DNA of 64,000 nucleotides from Terrabacter sp. MAHUQ-38 (lineage in GTDB: Bacteria; Actinomycetota; Actinomycetes; Actinomycetales; Dermatophilaceae), in assembly GCF_014518425.1 (NCBI RefSeq), contig NZ_JACVCU010000003.1, positions 310,001-374,000 on the forward strand. Direction: 5' to 3'. The position numbers were made by a program, and so were the translations under genes. This document shows, one piece after another, positions 1-10,166 of this stretch. A model generated the notes under the pieces. The model made no database searches. It saw nothing but the letters and a program-made list of their open reading frames with translations, and was not told where the DNA came from. The first letter of the stretch is position 1, and the number at the start of each line of letters is the position of its first letter.

Positions 1-47
1 TGCCGCCCAGCTCGCTGGACGGCATACTCGGGCTCGGACGACTGGGG

Positions 48-473
48 TCAGGCCAGTCGCGCCTCGAGCGAGATCGGGACCGCCTTGAGCGCCTGGCTCA
101 CCGGGCAGTTCACCTTCGCGTCCTCGGCCGCGGCCTGGAAGTCCTCGGCCGACATGCCCGGCACGTCACCCACGACGGAGAGCTTGATCTCGGTGATGCC
201 CGTCCCGGGGACGAACGTCACCGCGGCCGTGGTGTCGAGGCTCGTCGGCGGGGTGCCGGCCTTGGCGAGACCGTTGGAGAACGCCATCGAGAAGCACGAC
301 GAGTGCGCGGCAGCGATGAGCTCCTCGGGGCTGGTCTTGCCGTTCGGCTCCTCCGTGCGCGCGGGCCAGCTGACGTCGTAGGTGCCGATGCCGGAGCTCT
401 CGAGGGTGACCTGTCCGCCACCTTCGAAGAGCGAGCCCTCCCAGTGCGTGGTGGCGGTGCGAGTGGCGGCCAT
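48..473 (-). CDS. OsmC/Ohr family peroxiredoxin
   Basis: A 141-residue protein of the usual OsmC length. Family members reduce organic hydroperoxides in the cytoplasm with a pair of conserved cysteines. Both are visible: one in HSSCFSMAF near residue 60 and one in VNCPVSQAL near residue 124. The N-terminal motif ATTHWEGSLFEGGG and the SPEELIAAAHSSC stretch match the OsmC fold. The start is well supported by GAAGGAGAA eight bases upstream of the ATG at 473. The gene stands alone, reading the same way as rsmI about 120 bases away. I cannot tell OsmC from Ohr by eye; the HSSCF context favours the OsmC-like YhfA/OsmC group. Confidence 0.93.
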   Translation of the reverse strand: MAATRTATTHWEGSLFEGGGQVTLESSGIGTYDVSWPARTEEPNGKTSPEELIAAAHSSCFSMAFSNGLAKAGTPPTSLDTTAAVTFVPGTGITEIKLSVVGDVPGMSAEDFQAAAEDAKVNCPVSQALKAVPISLEARLA

Positions 474-592
474 GGGTTCTCCTTCGCTGCAAGGGACGTC
501 GCGGAGACGGGGCCGCGACGAGGTACCCGCCCAGCCTTGTCGCGATCCCCGGTCGACACAAGCCCGGCTCGCCCCTCGACCGGGCCGGCTGG

Positions 593-1423
593 TCAGCGCG
601 CGGCGAGCGACGCGTCGTACAGCGCCTTCTTCGACAGGCCGGTGTGCGCGGACACGTCGGCCGCGACGTCCTTGAGCCGCTCCCCCGCCTCGACGCGCTG
701 CCGTATGCCGGCCACGGCGTCCTCGAGGGACGGTGCCACCCGCTCAGCTCCCGCCACGACGATGGTGATCTCGCCCTTGACGCCGGCCTCGGCCCACTCG
801 GCAAGCTCGGTCAGGGTGCCGCGACGCACCTCCTCGTAGGTCTTCGTGAGCTCCCGGCAGACAGCCGCGCGCCGGTCGGCGCCGAACGCGTCGCGCATCG
901 CGGCCAGCGTGTCGGCGAGGCGGTGCGGAGCCTCGAAGAACACGATGGTGCGCCGTTCGTCCGCGACGTCGGCGAGCACCCGGGCCCGCTCACCCGGCTT
1001 GCGTGGCAGGAAGCCGTCGAAGCAGAAGCGGTCGACGGGAAGTCCTGACACGGCCAGTGCCATGAGCACTGCGCTCGGACCGGGGACGCACGTGACGCGG
1101 ACGTCGGCCTCGACGGCAGCGGCGACGAGGCGGTAGCCGGGATCCGACACCGACGGCATCCCGGCATCGGTGACGACGACGACTCTCGCGCCCATGCCGA
1201 GTCGTTCGACGAGCTCGGGCGTGCGGGCTGCCTCGTTGTGCTCGTGGTAGCTGACGACCGAGCCGGACGGGGTGACGCCGAGATCGGCCAGGAGGCGACG
1301 GAGACGGCGAGTGTCCTCGGCGGCGACGATGTCGGCCGTCGCGAGCTCGTCGGCGAGCCGTGGGGCGGCGTCCCGGGGGTCGCCGATGGGGGTGGCGGCC
1401 AGGACGAGGGTGCCGGTGCTCAT
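593..1423 (-). CDS. rsmI: 16S rRNA (cytidine(1402)-2'-O)-methyltransferase RsmI
   Basis: 276 residues. RsmI methylates the 2'-O of C1402 in the decoding centre of 16S rRNA using S-adenosylmethionine. The tetrapyrrole-methylase fold is clear: [19 protein letters not shown] at the N-terminus (the TLYLVATPIGN motif of the family), [13 protein letters not shown] near residue 38, [14 protein letters not shown] near residue 87, [16 protein letters not shown], and FFEAPHRL in the second half. I chose the ATG at 1423 because family homology begins there. The same frame stays open upstream for a further 1.5 kb through the broken HNH gene, so an automatic caller may report a false 779-residue fusion. 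Confidence 0.95.
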   Translation of the reverse strand: MSTGTLVLAATPIGDPRDAAPRLADELATADIVAAEDTRRLRRLLADLGVTPSGSVVSYHEHNEAARTPELVERLGMGARVVVVTDAGMPSVSDPGYRLVAAAVEADVRVTCVPGPSAVLMALAVSGLPVDRFCFDGFLPRKPGERARVLADVADERRTIVFFEAPHRLADTLAAMRDAFGADRRAAVCRELTKTYEEVRRGTLTELAEWAEAGVKGEITIVVAGAERVAPSLEDAVAGIRQRVEAGERLKDVAADVSAHTGLSKKALYDASLAAR

Positions 1424-1530
1424 GGCGTCATCCTCGCAGGCGCCGGCCCGTCGCCATCGTCCTCGACTCCGCACGTGCGCACCCTGCTGCGAATGCCGCA
1501 CCACCTCGGCCCTGCCGTGGCTCACGTCAG

Positions 1531-3245
<1,715 letters not shown>

Positions 3246-3399
3246 GTGTTCGATTCTATGCCAGAATGGACAGAACGGGAAGGGCTCATACACGGCCCAA
3301 ACCCGATGTGCGGCCGCATGGCTGTCCACTATTCGAAACTCACGTTTCCCATGCTGGACCAGAAATCACGCCGAAACCTCCACGCGGTACGACAGGACC

Positions 3400-6237
3400 A
3401 TGACCATCTCGGGACAGACCTCGACCGAGCAGCTGCTGGCGGCAGACCGACGCGAGCCGAACGCCGCGACGTTCGCAGCGGGCGTCTCATCGGCCCAGCA
3501 GCACACTGCGCTGCGCGCTTCCGTCCGCCAGCTCGGGGCGCTCCTGGGCGAGGCGCTCGAGCGGCACGAGGGCGCGGAGCTGCTGGCCCTCGTCGAGCGC
3601 GTCCGCAGCCTCGCGCGCCAGCCGAGCGACGACGACCTGCGTTCGACCCTCGCGAGCGTCGACGCGAAGACGGCCGTGGTCCTGGCCCGGGCGTTCACCG
3701 CGTACTTCCAGCTCGTCAACGTCACCGAGCAGCTGCACCGGTGGCAGGAGGTGACGGCGGTCCGCGAAGGCCCCCTCGCCGCCGCTGTCGGACGCATCGG
3801 CGAGGCGCTGGACGACGGCAGCGTCGACCGCGACCTCGTCAGCTCGGTCCTCTCGCGTCTCGAGTACCGCCCCGTCTTCACGGCTCACCCGACCGAGGCC
3901 ACCCGTCGCTCCGTCATCGACCTGCTGCGCCGGATCGCCGACACCGTGCAGACCCTCGAGGACCCCCGCAGCGCGCCGGCTGACCAGCCGCGGCTCGAGC
4001 GCCGCCTGGCCGAGCTCGTCGACCTCGTCTGGCAGACCGACGAGCTGCGCATCCAGCGGCCGGAGCCGACCGACGAGGCGCGCACGGCCATCTACTACCT
4101 CAACACGCTCGCATCGCGGGTCGTCCCCGAGCTGCTCGCCGAGCTCGACCGCTCGCTCGCGACCATCGGCCTCGAGCTGCCGCCCGGCGCCCGCCCGCTC
4201 CGCTTCGGGGCCTGGGCAGGCGGGGACCGCGACGGCAACCCGAACGTCACCCCGCAGGTGACGCTCGAGGTCATCGGCCTGCAGCACGACGCAGGCCTGC
4301 GCGCCCTCATCGCCCACGTCGAGAACCTCCTGGCCGAGCTGTCCCCCTCGACCCGGGTCGTCGAGGTGACCGACGAGCTGAGCCGGAGCCTCGCGGCCGA
4401 CGCCGAGGCCCTGCCCGTCACCTACGACGCGCTCAAGCGCCTGAACGCCGAGGAGCCATACCGCCTCAAGCTGAGCTTCGTACGCGTCCGCCTGCAGCGC
4501 ACCCGCGACCGGCTGGCCAACGGCACCGCGCACGAGCCCGGCCGCGACTACGCCGGGTTCGACGAGCTGATGACCGACCTCGCCCTGGTCCGTGACTCCA
4601 TGCTCGCGGGCGGCGACGAGCTCACCGGCAACGGCTCGATCCTGCGCCTCATCCGCACCGCGACCACCGTCGGCCTCGGCCTCGCGACGCTCGACATCCG
4701 CGAGCACAGCGGCAAGCACCACGAGGCCCTCGCCGACCTCTACGACCGCCTGGGCGAGCTGGACACGGCATACGGCGACCTCGACCGCCCGGCACGCACG
4801 GCGCTGCTGTCCCGCGAGCTCGCGTCGCGCCGGCCGCTGACCGGCAGCCGGGCCGCCGACCTCGGCCAGGCGGCCACCGCCTCGCTCTCGCTGCTGCACG
4901 CGATCCGCACGGCTCTCGACACGTACGGCCCAGAGACCGTCGAGACGTACATCGTGTCGATGACGCACGACATCGACGACGTGTTCGCGGTCGTCGTCCT
5001 CGCCCGTGAGGCCGGTCTCGTCGACACCGGCTCCGACACCCACGAGGCGACGGCTCGCATCGGCTTCGCGCCCCTCTTCGAGACGGTGGCCGAGCTCGAG
5101 GCCGCGGGTCCCCTCCTCGACGCGCTGCTGAGCGACCCGGCCTACCGCCGGGTCGTCGCGGCGCGCGGCGACGTGCAGGAGATCATGCTCGGCTACTCCG
5201 ACTCGTCGAAGGACGCCGGAATCGCCGCGTCGCAGTGGCAGATCCACCGCGCCCAGCGGGCGCTGCGTGACGTGGCCCGCCGGCACGGCGTCGTGCTGCG
5301 GCTCTTCCACGGCCGGGGCGGCTCGGTCGGGCGGGGTGGCGGTCCCACCGGCGAGGCCATCCTGTCGCAGCCCTACGGCAGTCTCGACGGGCCGATCAAG
5401 ATCACCGAGCAGGGCGAGGTCCTGAGCGACAAGTACACCCTCCCCGGCCTCGCCCGCTTCAACCTCGAGGTCGCCCTCGCGGCGGTGCTCGAGGCGTCGG
5501 TGCTGCACCGCAACTCCCTTCTCCCGAAAGACGTCCTCGACAGCTGGAACGGCACGATGGACCTTGTCGCCGGCCGCGGCCAGGACACCTACCGCAGCCT
5601 GGTGCGCGACCCCGGCCTCGTCCCGTTCTTCGTCTCGGCCACGCCCGTCGACGAGCTCGGCAAGATGAACATCGGCTCGCGCCCCGCCAAGCGACCCGGC
5701 GGCGCCGGTGGCCTCGAGGACCTGCGCGCCATACCCTGGGTCTTCGGCTGGACCCAGTCGCGCATCATCCTGCCGGGCTGGTTCGGCGTCGGCTCCGGTC
5801 TCGCCGCCGCCCGGGAGGACGGCCGCGAGGAGACCCTGCGCGAGATGTACGGCTCGTGGGCGTTCTTCCGCACGTTCCTGTCCAACGTCCAGATGACGCT
5901 CGCCAAGACCGACCTCGAGATCGCCGCCGGCTACGTCGACGAGCTCGTGCCGCCGGAGGTCGCGGGGCTCTTCGACACGATCCGTGAGGAGCACGCCCGC
6001 ACGCTCGAGGAGGTGCTGCGCGTCACCGGCCAGTCAGAGCTGCTCGAGTCGGCGCCGACGCTGCGCCGCACGCTCGAGCTGCGCGACAGCTACCTCGCGC
6101 CGCTCCACGCCCTGCAGACCTCGCTCCTCGCCCGGTCACGCTCCGTGCCTGACGAGGCCGAGCCGGACGCCGACGTGCAGCGCGCGCTGCTGCTCACCAT
6201 CAACGGCATCGCCGCGGGCCTGCGCAACACCGGCTGA
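3400..6237 (+). CDS. ppc: Phosphoenolpyruvate carboxylase
   Basis: 945 residues, normal for the family. It carboxylates phosphoenolpyruvate with bicarbonate to oxaloacetate, refilling the TCA cycle. Visible signatures: the catalytic histidine in FTAHPTEATRRSVIDLLRR (His near 163), RFGAWAGGDRDGNPNVTP near 270, GYSDSSKDAGIAASQWQIH near 605, the glycine-rich loop FHGRGGSVGRGGGPTGEAIL near 640, LRAIPWVFGWTQSRIILPGW, and the C-terminus LLLTINGIAAGLRNTG, with the conserved terminal glycine. The frame is open further upstream, but family homology begins just after MTISGQTSTEQLL, and AGGA precedes this ATG closely. The gene is divergent from the HNH pseudogene. Confidence 0.97.
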   Translation: MTISGQTSTEQLLAADRREPNAATFAAGVSSAQQHTALRASVRQLGALLGEALERHEGAELLALVERVRSLARQPSDDDLRSTLASVDAKTAVVLARAFTAYFQLVNVTEQLHRWQEVTAVREGPLAAAVGRIGEALDDGSVDRDLVSSVLSRLEYRPVFTAHPTEATRRSVIDLLRRIADTVQTLEDPRSAPADQPRLERRLAELVDLVWQTDELRIQRPEPTDEARTAIYYLNTLASRVVPELLAELDRSLATIGLELPPGARPLRFGAWAGGDRDGNPNVTPQVTLEVIGLQHDAGLRALIAHVENLLAELSPSTRVVEVTDELSRSLAADAEALPVTYDALKRLNAEEPYRLKLSFVRVRLQRTRDRLANGTAHEPGRDYAGFDELMTDLALVRDSMLAGGDELTGNGSILRLIRTATTVGLGLATLDIREHSGKHHEALADLYDRLGELDTAYGDLDRPARTALLSRELASRRPLTGSRAADLGQAATASLSLLHAIRTALDTYGPETVETYIVSMTHDIDDVFAVVVLAREAGLVDTGSDTHEATARIGFAPLFETVAELEAAGPLLDALLSDPAYRRVVAARGDVQEIMLGYSDSSKDAGIAASQWQIHRAQRALRDVARRHGVVLRLFHGRGGSVGRGGGPTGEAILSQPYGSLDGPIKITEQGEVLSDKYTLPGLARFNLEVALAAVLEASVLHRNSLLPKDVLDSWNGTMDLVAGRGQDTYRSLVRDPGLVPFFVSATPVDELGKMNIGSRPAKRPGGAGGLEDLRAIPWVFGWTQSRIILPGWFGVGSGLAAAREDGREETLREMYGSWAFFRTFLSNVQMTLAKTDLEIAAGYVDELVPPEVAGLFDTIREEHARTLEEVLRVTGQSELLESAPTLRRTLELRDSYLAPLHALQTSLLARSRSVPDEAEPDADVQRALLLTINGIAAGLRNTG

Positions 6238-6276
6238 GGGCGTATGCCGTCCGGTCGGCTCGCGCCCACACGCGCG

Positions 6277-7257
6277 TCAGTCGCCGGCCGGGTCTCCGAT
6301 CGCCCGAAGCATCCGCCGCGCCTGCTCACGCATCGTGTCGCGCAGCTCCGGTGGGTCGAGCACCGTCATCTCCCACGGCAGCGCGCCGATGTGCATCGCC
6401 ATCGCACCGAGGTGGTTGCCACCGGCTTCGAGGATGCACCGCGAGCGGCCGTCGGCGGTCACCGTGCCGACCGACGGCGGGATGTGCTTCTCCACCAACG
6501 ACTTCGGCGCTTCGATGCGAACGCGCGCCACGTGGTCGTAGGCGTCGCGGGAGATCGAGCGCCGCACATACTCGACCGCGTCCGGCGCCTCGCGAGGTGT
6601 GAACCGCCACCCCCGCGCCTCCGCGTCGGTCATCCGGTCGAGCCGGAACGTGCGCCAGTCGTCGCGGTCGAGGTCGTAGGCGAGCAGGTACCAGCGACGT
6701 CCGGTGGCGACCAGGCGGTAGGGCTCGACGCGGCGCTCCCCGGAACCGCGCGGACCGGCATACGCGAAGGTGACCCGTTCGGTCTCGCGGACCGCTCGGG
6801 CCAACACGAGCAGGGTCGACGCGTCGACCGGTGAGGCTGCGCCGTCGAGGGTCACGGTCGCCTCGTGGATCGCCTCGACCTGCGAGCGCAACCGGGCGGG
6901 GAGCACCTGGTCCAGCTTCGCGAGAGTGCGCACCGCCGCCTCGCCGAGCCCCTCCACCGTGCCGCCCGCGGCGAGCCGAAGACAGACGGCGATGGCGACC
7001 GCCTCGGTGTCGTCGAGCAGCAGCGGCGGCAGGCGGCGCCCCGCCCCCAGCTGGTAGCCCCCGCCGGCCCCGTGTGCGGCGTTGACCGGGTAGCCGAGCT
7101 CGCGCAGGCGCTCGACGTCGCGCCGCACGCTGCGTGTCGTGACATCGAGGCGCTCCGCGAGCTCCGTGCCGCTCCAGACGGGTCGGCTCTGGAGGAGGTC
7201 GAGCAGCCGCAGGACGCGGGCCGTCGTGCCGGTGGTGCTCTCGGGCGTCGAGGACAT
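6277..7257 (-). CDS. WYL-domain (YafY-type) transcriptional regulator
   Basis: 326 residues. A DeoR-like winged helix at the N-terminus (VLRLLDLLQSRPVWSGTELAERL, then TTRSVRRDVERLRELGYPV) is followed by a WYL domain with the telltale GRRWYLLAYDLDRDDWRTFRLDRM near residues 190-215 and a WCX C-terminal region. WYL proteins sense ligands, often nucleic acids or small molecules, and control defence, repair or metabolic genes. Here the gene is divergent from two DinB-fold genes, with only 61 bases between start codons and a perfect palindrome in that gap, so it most likely controls them and itself. The start MSSTPEST is chosen because the HTH begins soon after it. Confidence 0.93.
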   Translation of the reverse strand: MSSTPESTTGTTARVLRLLDLLQSRPVWSGTELAERLDVTTRSVRRDVERLRELGYPVNAAHGAGGGYQLGAGRRLPPLLLDDTEAVAIAVCLRLAAGGTVEGLGEAAVRTLAKLDQVLPARLRSQVEAIHEATVTLDGAASPVDASTLLVLARAVRETERVTFAYAGPRGSGERRVEPYRLVATGRRWYLLAYDLDRDDWRTFRLDRMTDAEARGWRFTPREAPDAVEYVRRSISRDAYDHVARVRIEAPKSLVEKHIPPSVGTVTADGRSRCILEAGGNHLGAMAMHIGALPWEMTVLDPPELRDTMREQARRMLRAIGDPAGD

Positions 7258-7280
7258 GTCACGAGTGTGGCAGCCTCTGC

Positions 7281-7295
7281 GGACAGTTTCTGTCC
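7281..7295. promoter_or_regulatory. Probable operator of the WYL regulator
   Basis: GGACAGTTTCTGTCC is a perfect 6-base inverted repeat with a 3-base centre, lying midway between the divergent starts (7257 and 7319). A TATAT stretch follows at once (7296-7300) and could be part of the -10 region of the rightward promoter, so a bound repressor would block the DinB genes. Binding by the WYL protein is inferred from position and symmetry. Confidence 0.72.
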
Positions 7296-7318
7296 TATAT
7301 GGGTGCCACGATCGACTC

Positions 7319-7894
7319 ATGACACAGACGCAGACCACCATCGACTGGACCCGAGTCGTCGTCGAGCAGGCCGACTGGCACTGGACACACCAGCTCCGTC
7401 CGCGCTTCGAGGGACTGACCGACGAGGAGTACCTCTGGGAGCCGACCCCCGGAGCCTGGAACGTGCACCCGCGCGGCCAGGGCATCACCGAGATCCAAGG
7501 CGGCAGCGGCGAGCTCACCATCGACTTCGCCTATCCCGAGCCCGTCCCCGCCCCGGTCACGACGATCGCCTGGCGTCTCGCGCACCTCATCGTCGGCGTC
7601 CTCGGCGCACGCTCGCACAGCCACTTCGGCGGGCCCGAGGCCGACTACCAGACGTTCGCCTACGCCGGCACGGCCTCCGAGGCCCTCGCCCAGATCGACG
7701 CCGCCTATGCCGCGTGGTTCGGAGGCGTGCGCACCTGGGACGTGGACGCCCTGGCCGAGCCGTGCGGTCCGGCGGAAGGACCGTTTGCCGAGTACTCCCG
7801 CGCCGAGCTCGTCCTGCACATCAACCGCGAGCTCATCCACCACGGTGCGGAGATCTCCCTGCTCCGTGACCTCTACGCCCACCGCAACGACTGA
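7319..7894 (+). CDS. DinB-superfamily protein (four-helix metal-binding fold)
   Basis: 191 residues. The sequence opens DWTRVVVEQADWHWTHQLRPRFEGLTDEEYLWEPTPGAWNV and ends with HINRELIHHGAEISLLRDLYAHRND. The late HINRELIHHGAEI segment is the metal-ligand helix typical of DinB_2/YfiT proteins, and the mid WRLAHLIVGVLG supplies the other helix. Such proteins are thiol- or metal-dependent enzymes (bacillithiol/mycothiol S-transferases, isomerases); the exact reaction here is unknown. It is the first gene of a two-gene unit with the next DinB-like gene 16 bases on and is probably controlled by the divergent WYL regulator. Confidence 0.87.
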   Translation: MTQTQTTIDWTRVVVEQADWHWTHQLRPRFEGLTDEEYLWEPTPGAWNVHPRGQGITEIQGGSGELTIDFAYPEPVPAPVTTIAWRLAHLIVGVLGARSHSHFGGPEADYQTFAYAGTASEALAQIDAAYAAWFGGVRTWDVDALAEPCGPAEGPFAEYSRAELVLHINRELIHHGAEISLLRDLYAHRND

Positions 7895-7910
7895 GAGAGC
7901 GAGAACCACC

Positions 7911-8519
7911 ATGGCAGCACAGGTCCCACCCGTCGCCGACGAGCGCGAGAGCCTCATCGCCTACATCGACCAGCAGCGCGACGCGTTCGTCTCGGTCGCC
8001 TACGGCCTGACCGAGGAGCAGATCCGACTCGCGCCCACGGCAGGCACGCTGACGATCGGCGGGCTCATCAAGCACGTGACGCACTGTGAGCGCGGCTGGA
8101 CCGAGCGGATGGCGGCTGCACCCGCGGCGCCGGCGCCTCCAGAGACGTCCGTCGAAGAGCAGGCCGAGGCCTACGGCAGCGACTTCGTCGTCACCGACGA
8201 CGACACCCTCGAGTCCCTTCTCGCCGCTCTTGCCGCGCAGGGAGACGTGACCCGCGAGGTGCTGCGGCGGGCGGATCTCGGCGCACCGGTGCCGGTGCCG
8301 CGCGACGCGCCATGGTTCCCGAAGGACATCGACGCCTGGTCGGTGCGGTGGGTCGCCATGCACCTCGTCGAGGAGCTCGCGCGGCACGCGGGGCACGCCG
8401 ACATCGTCCGCGAGTCGATCGACCGCGCCACGATGTACGAGCTCGTCGCCGGCCGTGAGGGCTGGCCCGAGACACCGTGGCTCAGGCCGTGGCGGCCGAC
8501 GGCGGCGGCGACCGTCTGA
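7911..8519 (+). CDS. DinB/DUF664 family protein
   Basis: 202 residues. The N-terminal segment ERESLIAYIDQQRDAFVSVAYGLTEEQI followed by LTIGGLIKHVTHCERGWTERM is the standard opening of DUF664 DinB-like proteins, with the first metal histidine in KHVTHCE. RWVAMHLVEELARHAGHADIVRESID near residue 150 supplies the other ligands. Family members are probably mycothiol- or metal-dependent transferases; no substrate can be read from the sequence. It starts 16 bases after the previous gene behind GAGAGCGAGAA, so the two are co-transcribed. A strong hairpin terminator follows. Confidence 0.88.
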   Translation: MAAQVPPVADERESLIAYIDQQRDAFVSVAYGLTEEQIRLAPTAGTLTIGGLIKHVTHCERGWTERMAAAPAAPAPPETSVEEQAEAYGSDFVVTDDDTLESLLAALAAQGDVTREVLRRADLGAPVPVPRDAPWFPKDIDAWSVRWVAMHLVEELARHAGHADIVRESIDRATMYELVAGREGWPETPWLRPWRPTAAATV

Positions 8520-8545
8520 CGCGAGAAGCATTGCAGGACAAAGGC

Positions 8546-8582
8546 GAAGGGCCCTTGGGAGTATGAGTCTCAAGGGCCCTTC
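8546..8582 (+). terminator. Terminator after the DinB pair
   Basis: Perfect 12-base arms GAAGGGCCCTTG (8546-8557) and CAAGGGCCCTTC (8571-8582) with a 13-base loop, starting 26 bases after the stop codon. Confidence 0.85.
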
Positions 8583-8887
8583 TGGTTGATCGGTCGATGG
8601 TGACGCTCCCGATCGACATCTCGTCGTCTCCGGTCCCGGCCGCCCCGTCACCCGGCTGCCGCAGTGGGTTGCCCCACCGTTTGGACCCTCGTCTCCGAGC
8701 TGTCCCGCTCTCCCCGAAGGGAGTGCGTGAGAGATTTCTACGCCCGTCGCGAGGGGCCCGCAACCGGTTCGGCGAAGAATTCTTCGCGTCCACAGGTCGT
8801 CGGCGTGTCGTCCACCGGAAAAGCCACCTTCTCCACATGGCCAAGCCGGCGGTGCACAGGTTGTCCCCCGGCCCTGTGGACAAACCG
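8583..8887. other. Gene-free interval with DnaA-box-like words and a 16-base palindrome
   Basis: No credible gene in about 300 bases. A perfect palindrome GCGAAGAATTCTTCGC sits at 8772-8787. TGTGGACAA at 8875-8883 is the exact reverse complement of the actinobacterial DnaA box TTGTCCACA, and TTCTCCACA (about 8829-8837) differs from it by one base; weaker variants (TCGTCCACC, TTGTCCCCC) lie nearby. The interval is between the stop of the DinB unit and the stop of the convergent YqeY-like gene, so it is not a promoter region for either. Confidence 0.45.
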
Positions 8888-9274
8888 TCAGGTCGGGCTC
8901 GTCCCGTCCAGTCCTGCCAGGACGTCGTCGAGCAGGGCCGCAGCCCGGCCGGCCTCGCTCGCCCGAACGGCCTCCCCTGCGACGGCGTACAGCCGCTCAG
9001 CCTCGATCAGGCCGCGGATCTCGTCACCGACGATCTCGCGCTCGTCACCGTCGGTCAGCAGCAGGCGGTCGGCTTCCGCCGCACCGACTCCGATCGCCGC
9101 GCCCGCGACGTGGGCGGACGTCACCGGACCGCGTCCGTCACCGGTCGGCACGGCCTCGGCGTTGTCCAGCGCCGCGATCGCGGACCGCAGTGTCGCGGCC
9201 GCGGCGCGGTCGCGCTCGCGCAGTGCCACGGTGAGGCGGGACCGGAGGGTGGCGCGCAGCCTGGACGACGTCAT
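8888..9274 (-). CDS. GatB/YqeY-like small protein
   Basis: 128 residues from the ATG at 9274. LRATLRSRLTVALRERDRAAAATLRSAIAALDNAEAV resembles the N-terminal helices of YqeY (a stand-alone relative of the tail of GatB), where the pattern is RL-x(5-6)-A-x-ARD-x(4)-LR-x(3)-AIxNAE. YqeY-type domains are linked to tRNA handling, but no activity can be assigned here. Codons further upstream in the same frame read through a short dispersed motif (GTATGCCGTC on the plus strand) and are unlikely to be translated. No strong ribosome binding site is seen. The stop is ten bases from nothing but intergenic DNA. Confidence 0.72.
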   Translation of the reverse strand: MTSSRLRATLRSRLTVALRERDRAAAATLRSAIAALDNAEAVPTGDGRGPVTSAHVAGAAIGVGAAEADRLLLTDGDEREIVGDEIRGLIEAERLYAVAGEAVRASEAGRAAALLDDVLAGLDGTSPT

Positions 9275-9323
9275 GACCCACGACGGTATGCCGTCGGCTG
9301 CCTTGCGCGCCAAGGGTTAACCG

Positions 9324-10061
9324 TCAGGAGTGGGCCAGCAGTCGCTCGCGGAAGAACGACGTGACGCGGGCGACGGCCTCCGGGTGCCGGTGGTCGGTGA
9401 GCGTCGAGTGCCCGTAGCCGTCGAGCTCGACCGAGATGAAGCCGTCACCGAGCTGCGTGCGCAGCGTCTCGAAACGGGTGCCGGTGATCCAGTCGTGCCG
9501 ATAGCGCACGCCGAGGACCGTGCACCCGTTGGCCGCCCTGTCCCGCACGACGGCGAGGTCGCTCGGAGAGAGGTTCACGTCCGCCGCCCGCGCGGCCCCG
9601 ATGGGCAGCGGTGTCGCCGGCTGTGCGATCACGGGGGCCACGACGACGGGGTCGACCATCATCGCGAGCGCGAAGCCCCCGGTGACGCACATGCCGATCG
9701 CGCCCACTCCCGGCCCGCCGGCGGTGGCGAAGACCCGGCGGGCGAGCGATCGCAGCCAGCCGGCCAGCGGGGCCGTGCGACCGGTGGCGAACATCGTGAA
9801 CTCCTTTGTCACGCAAAGGCGCGGCACGACACGGGCCGCCTCCCACGTACGCGGCGGCGCATGGGACGAGCCGAAGAGGTGAGGGAGGACCACCGTGAAG
9901 CCTTCGGCGACGAGCTCGTCTCCGAAGGCGATCACCTCCGGGGTCAGGCCCGGACTCTCGTGGATGACGACGATGCCCGGCCCCTCGCCGCGCTCGTAGA
10001 CCGGGAACTCGAAGCCGTCGGCCACATGGCGACCGGCGGTCCATGCGGCGAGCAGCGACAT
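9324..10061 (-). CDS. Dienelactone hydrolase family protein
   Basis: 245 residues with an alpha/beta-hydrolase fold of the dienelactone hydrolase type. GIVVIHESPGLTPEVIAFGDELVAEGFTVVLPHLFG near residues 28-63 is the DLH oxyanion/strand region. The nucleophile elbow is GAIGMCVTGGFALAM (Cys near 128), and the late GYGHSTLTDHRHPEAVARV carries the catalytic histidine. Members hydrolyse cyclic esters such as dienelactone in aromatic degradation, but many are general esterases; the substrate is open. The start MSLLAAWTAGRHVADGFEFPVY is where homology begins; the frame is open upstream of it without recognisable content. Confidence 0.9.
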   Translation of the reverse strand: MSLLAAWTAGRHVADGFEFPVYERGEGPGIVVIHESPGLTPEVIAFGDELVAEGFTVVLPHLFGSSHAPPRTWEAARVVPRLCVTKEFTMFATGRTAPLAGWLRSLARRVFATAGGPGVGAIGMCVTGGFALAMMVDPVVVAPVIAQPATPLPIGAARAADVNLSPSDLAVVRDRAANGCTVLGVRYRHDWITGTRFETLRTQLGDGFISVELDGYGHSTLTDHRHPEAVARVTSFFRERLLAHS

Positions 10062-10166
10062 CTGCCGAGCGTACGACCAGCGCGCGGCAGCGGGGGCCAC
10101 ACCCCAGCACACGGGGACCGGACTCTCGTCAGCCGGCTCACAGGCGCGCGTAGCTACGCTGGCGCC

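Noticed and set aside
3487-5994. 835-codon open frame antisense to ppc
   Set aside because: Shadow of a GC-rich gene; it contains no family motifs and lies wholly opposite PEP carboxylase. The same holds for long antisense frames at 20158-22257, 28935-31529, 32503-34731, 33734-36478, 41338-43344 and 48985-51120.
8583-8887. Chromosomal replication origin
   Set aside because: Few DnaA boxes and none of the neighbours of oriC (dnaA, dnaN, rpmH).
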